Shown here in pieces: positions 5,810 through 8,197 of a stretch of DNA of 8,197 nt (position 1 is the stretch's first letter; every line of letters starts with the position of its first letter). Source of the DNA: Acidimicrobiaceae bacterium. Lineage in GTDB: Bacteria > Actinomycetota > Acidimicrobiia > Acidimicrobiales > UBA8190. The notes beneath the pieces are model-generated. The model saw nothing but the letters and a program-made list of their open reading frames with translations. It had not been told where the DNA came from and did no database searches. The stretch spans positions 1-8,197 of the forward strand of contig PKWD01000088.1 in the NCBI GenBank assembly GCA_003131945.1. The letters are read 5' to 3'. Position numbers and translations under genes: made by a program.

Positions 5810-6679
5810 ATGGAGTACGAGGGGAAGATCGCCGTCGTCACCGGCGGCGCCGGCGGCATCGGTCGGGGGCTCGTGCACGCCCTGCTCTCCAGGGGCGCCC
5901 GTGTCGTCGTGGCCGATGTGGAAGCTCCTGCCCTCGCCCCCGTCGTCGACGAGCTGGCCTCGCTCGGCGCCGTGCGCGGTGTGTGCACCGACGTGTCTGA
6001 CCCCGACTCCATCGCCGCCCTGGCCGACGACGTCTATGGCGCCGAAGGCCGCTGCGATCTCCTCTTCGCCAACGCCGGCGTCACCTCCGGGGGCGGAGGG
6101 CTTCCGTGGGAGCAGGAGATCAACGACTGGCGCTGGTGCTTCTCGGTGAACGTCTTCGGCGTGGCCTCCACCGTTCTCACCTTCTTACCGAGGATGCTCG
6201 AGGCCAATGCCGCCGCCGACATCATCGCCACCTCGTCCGGCGACGGCGGCGTGGCCCCCGTGCCCTATGCCAGTGTCTACGCCTCGTCGAAGGCGGCCGT
6301 CAGCTGTTTCATCGAAGCCGTGGCCCACCAGCTCCGCACTGTCAGGGCACCGGTGAACGCCCACGTCTTCTATCCCGGCGGTGGCCTCCTCGACACCGGC
6401 CTGTGGACGGCGGCCCGCAACCGCCCGGCCGAACTCGAACGGGTGAAACCCCGTCCCCCCGCCCCGGGGACGACTTTTCCCGAGTTCAAGGCCCAGCTCG
6501 AAGCGGCCGGTCTCCCGGCCGAGGTTGTCGACCTCGACTGGCTCGGGGCCCAGGTCCTGGAGGACCTCGACGCCGGCCGCTACATCCTCGGTCCTGGCTC
6601 CGAGCGGTTCGCCCCCCTCCTGCACGCCCGGGCCGACGCCATCGCCAAGGGAGAGCTGCCCCCCACCCTGTTGCACTGA
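5810..6679 (+). CDS. Short-chain dehydrogenase/reductase (SDR)
   Basis: A 289-aa NAD(P)-dependent oxidoreductase, some 40 residues longer than a minimal SDR because of a C-terminal extension. The Rossmann motif TGGAGGIG is at 11-18, Asp36 ends beta-2 (favouring NAD over NADP), NAG is at 88-90, Asn114 fits the active-site tetrad, Ser142/143 is the catalytic serine and YASSK (157-161) gives Tyr157 and Lys161, so the active site is complete. The C-terminus after ~205 is long, Pro-rich then helical, and will shape the substrate pocket. The ATG at 5810 was chosen because the Rossmann fold begins right after it and GAGGA precedes it by about 11 bases. It is in one unit with the decarboxylase-family gene 14 bp upstream. 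It likely oxidises or reduces an alcohol/ketone of the same pathway; the substrate is unknown. Confidence 0.93.
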   Translation: MEYEGKIAVVTGGAGGIGRGLVHALLSRGARVVVADVEAPALAPVVDELASLGAVRGVCTDVSDPDSIAALADDVYGAEGRCDLLFANAGVTSGGGGLPWEQEINDWRWCFSVNVFGVASTVLTFLPRMLEANAAADIIATSSGDGGVAPVPYASVYASSKAAVSCFIEAVAHQLRTVRAPVNAHVFYPGGGLLDTGLWTAARNRPAELERVKPRPPAPGTTFPEFKAQLEAAGLPAEVVDLDWLGAQVLEDLDAGRYILGPGSERFAPLLHARADAIAKGELPPTLLH

Positions 6680-6684
6680 TTTGA

Positions 6685-6708
6685 TCAGTCGCCGGCGCTC
6701 AGTCGCCG
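6685..6708. repeat. 10-bp direct repeat at the convergent gene ends
   Basis: TCAGTCGCCG occurs at 6685-6694 and again at 6699-6708, a 14-bp period. The second copy contains the stop and last codons of the diadenylate-cyclase-like gene (minus strand). It may be a small tandem duplication. No terminator hairpin with a T-run is visible in the 19-bp gap. Confidence 0.5.
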
Positions 6709-7622
6709 CCCGGTGAACGGGCGAGGACGGCACCGTTACGGAGAACCGAGACCGGACCGTCCTCGCTCACGGCGATCACGGTGGCCAGCGGATCGTCGTA
6801 GCTGTACCGGCGGCCCGACGTGTGCCGGGAGCCTCCGAGCGCCTCGACCGTCTCTTCCGACGCATTGCTCGGCACCAGCCGCACCCCGAGCTGGCGCAAC
6901 AGCCCGCCGGCGTCGAAGATGGCGGCCCCGTCGACCTGGGCCAGGGCGTGGCGAAGCGGGGCCAGGTGCGAGGCCCGGCGAATCCACAGGGTCGGCGGGG
7001 TGGGAAGCCGCTGCTCGACCGGGGGCCCGGGCTCGGCATCGGGTCGATAGATGAGCAACGCGCCGATGCCGAGTGATCCGAGGTCGTGGACGGCGAACTC
7101 CATCATGGCCTCGAGCACCCGGGGATCGCCGGGCGACGGGCTGGCGGTGAGAGCGTCGATCCAACTGCTCACCGGGGGCTCGTGGTGCCACCGCAAACCT
7201 TCCCAGCGAAGAACGCCAAAACGTCCGACAACCCGGACCCATCCGACCGGATGTCGCTGAACGATCGTCGCCCCGAGCACTCCGGCCAGCACCACGAGGT
7301 CCCGCTCCGAACCGGCCGGTCGGTCGAACACGATCAACTCGTTCATCTCGTCAGTACGCCGCAGGAGCCAGCTCGAGAGTCCATCGGCAAAGCGGCGGGC
7401 GGCCGGGAGAGGCTGCTGACCGAGCGCCGTGCGGGTGATATCGAGCTGGGTCCCCGACGCCCAGATGGCCGGCTCCGACGTCGGCTCGAGGATGGTGCCG
7501 CTGCTCTGCTCGATCTCCTCCATCAGCATGTCCCGCACGGCCCCGGTTCCGTCCGGACGCAGCCCGCTCTCCTCGAGCTCCTCGGCCAGTCGTCGCCGTC
7601 GTCCCGCCCCAGGTTCGGCCAT
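6699..7622 (-). CDS. DisA_N-type diadenylate cyclase-like domain protein
   Basis: A 307-aa soluble protein. The C-terminal part (about 165-305) matches the DisA_N/DAC fold that makes the second messenger c-di-AMP: FAVHDLGSLGIGALLIYRP (176-194), LAPLRHALAQVDGAAIFD (220-237) with the DGA motif at 231-233, GGSRHTSGRR (263-272) where DAC enzymes have GTRHR, and VIAVSEDGPVSVLRNGAVL (282-300). The Thr of GT is Ser265 and the second Arg of RHR is Thr268, so cyclase activity is uncertain. Residues ~40-160 form a separate region I cannot name; the DisA middle helices and helix-hairpin-helix end are absent, so it is not DisA itself. The ATG at 7620-7622 has only GGGA close by. It is divergent from the LLM oxidoreductase and converges with the SDR gene. 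The domain call is fairly firm, the function is not. Confidence 0.8.
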   Translation of the reverse strand: MAEPGAGRRRRLAEELEESGLRPDGTGAVRDMLMEEIEQSSGTILEPTSEPAIWASGTQLDITRTALGQQPLPAARRFADGLSSWLLRRTDEMNELIVFDRPAGSERDLVVLAGVLGATIVQRHPVGWVRVVGRFGVLRWEGLRWHHEPPVSSWIDALTASPSPGDPRVLEAMMEFAVHDLGSLGIGALLIYRPDAEPGPPVEQRLPTPPTLWIRRASHLAPLRHALAQVDGAAIFDAGGLLRQLGVRLVPSNASEETVEALGGSRHTSGRRYSYDDPLATVIAVSEDGPVSVLRNGAVLARSPGGD

Positions 7623-7626
7623 CAGT

Positions 7627-7653
7627 CCCGACGCTACAATTGCTCCCGTCGGG
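7627..7653. promoter_or_regulatory. Inverted repeat in the divergent cyclase-like/LLM intergenic region
   Basis: CCCGACG (7627-7633) and CGTCGGG (7647-7653) are perfect inverted repeats separated by 13 bp. The spacer holds TACAAT (7635-7640), a good -10 for the rightward gene. The repeat begins 5 bp upstream of the cyclase-like gene's ATG, so a bound protein could block both genes. A further CGACGGGG lies at 7672-7679. Operator function is inferred; the -35 is poor. Confidence 0.4.
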
Positions 7654-7702
7654 GATCTGCATGAGACACGCCGACGGGGCGCCTTGGGCGTAAGTTTCGG
7701 GT

Positions 7703-8197
7703 ATGCGCTACGCCTTCAAGACCGCACCGCAGCACACGACCTGGGACGCCATCCTCGATGTCTGGCGTGCCGCCGACGAGATCGACGTGTTCGAGTCCGG
7801 TTGGACCTTCGACCACTTCTATCCGATCTTTTCCGACAGCACCGGCCCTTGCATGGAGGGCTGGATCACCCTGACGGCGCTGGCCCAGGCCACGACCCGC
7901 CTGCGCATGGGAACTCTGGTGACCGGCATCCACTATCGCCACCCGGCGATCCTGGCCAACATGGCGACCACCCTCGACATCGTGTCCGGGGGCCGGCTGG
8001 AGCTAGGCATCGGGGCCGGGTGGAACGAGGAGGAGTCGGGGGCCTACGGGATCGAACTGGGCACGCCGGGCCAGCGCAGCGACCGCTTCGAGGAGGCCTG
8101 CGAGGTGATCGTCGGGCTCCTCACGCAGGAGACGACGACCTTCAAGGGCCGGTACTACCAGCTCAACGATGCCCGCAATGAGCCCAAGCCGGTTCAG
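7703..8197 (+). CDS. LLM-class (luciferase-like, F420-type) oxidoreductase, partial
   Basis: The first 165 residues of a TIM-barrel oxidoreductase cut by the right edge; full members run to about 290-350 residues. The N-terminus MRYAFKT, the FDHFYPIF stretch (~36-43, like 'DHF' in F420-dependent LLM enzymes), GWITLTALAQATTRLRMGTLVTGIHYRHPAILANMATTLDIVSGGRLELGIGAGWNEEE (about 53-111) and the RSDRFEEACEVI helix (~125-136) are canonical. The GGRLELGIGAGWNEEE type segment is diagnostic of the group that uses deazaflavin F420 or flavin. The ATG at 7703 was chosen by homology; the ribosome site is weak (GGGCG further up). It is divergent from the cyclase-like gene. Likely a redox step on an unknown substrate; cofactor F420 is expected from family and host type, not proven. 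Confidence 0.92.
   Translation, partial: MRYAFKTAPQHTTWDAILDVWRAADEIDVFESGWTFDHFYPIFSDSTGPCMEGWITLTALAQATTRLRMGTLVTGIHYRHPAILANMATTLDIVSGGRLELGIGAGWNEEESGAYGIELGTPGQRSDRFEEACEVIVGLLTQETTTFKGRYYQLNDARNEPKPVQ

Overview
The window is high-GC DNA (about two thirds G+C by eye) from an actinobacterium. The gene set fits this: an F420-type luciferase-like (LLM) oxidoreductase, a tandem DUF427 protein, an acetoacetate-decarboxylase-family protein, a DrrA/DrrB-type exporter and GTG starts. An uncultured Acidimicrobiia-like lineage is a reasonable guess, but nothing in the sequence proves it. No rRNA, tRNA, CRISPR array, IS element or integrase was seen.

Layout. (1) 1-918, minus strand: a small-gene zone with slightly lower G+C. 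It holds the first 31 codons of an exported protein running off the left edge, a ~100-aa helix-turn-helix-like protein resembling phage-associated small proteins, and a short ORF with a clear signal peptide that stops at TAG after 35 codons. An 8-bp inverted repeat precedes that ORF. (2) 919-2732, minus: a two-gene ABC exporter (ATPase then permease, 4-bp GTGA overlap). It is divergent from a TetR-family regulator (2775-3410, plus) across 42 bp carrying two overlapping inverted repeats and back-to-back -10-like hexamers. This is the classic layout of a self-regulated drug or metabolite exporter. (3) 3439-4905, minus: a double-DUF427 protein followed by a YhhN/TMEM86-family membrane protein. 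(4) 5019-6679, plus: an acetoacetate-decarboxylase-family protein and a short-chain dehydrogenase 14 bp apart, probably one catabolic operon divergent from the DUF427 gene. (5) 6699-7622, minus: a 307-aa protein ending in a DisA_N-type diadenylate-cyclase-like domain with altered catalytic motifs. (6) 7703-8197, plus: the start of an LLM-class oxidoreductase cut by the window edge, divergent from the cyclase-like gene.

How they work together. The exporter and TetR form one regulatory unit. The decarboxylase-like protein, the SDR and the LLM oxidoreductase suggest breakdown or remodelling of small carbonyl or cyclic compounds, though the substrate cannot be read from sequence. The items most worth a second look are the divergent diadenylate-cyclase-like protein with an unassigned N-terminal half, the symmetric operator/promoter of the TetR-ABC pair, and the broken secreted ORF with its upstream hairpin. 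I see no compelling evidence for a wholly new multi-gene system here.
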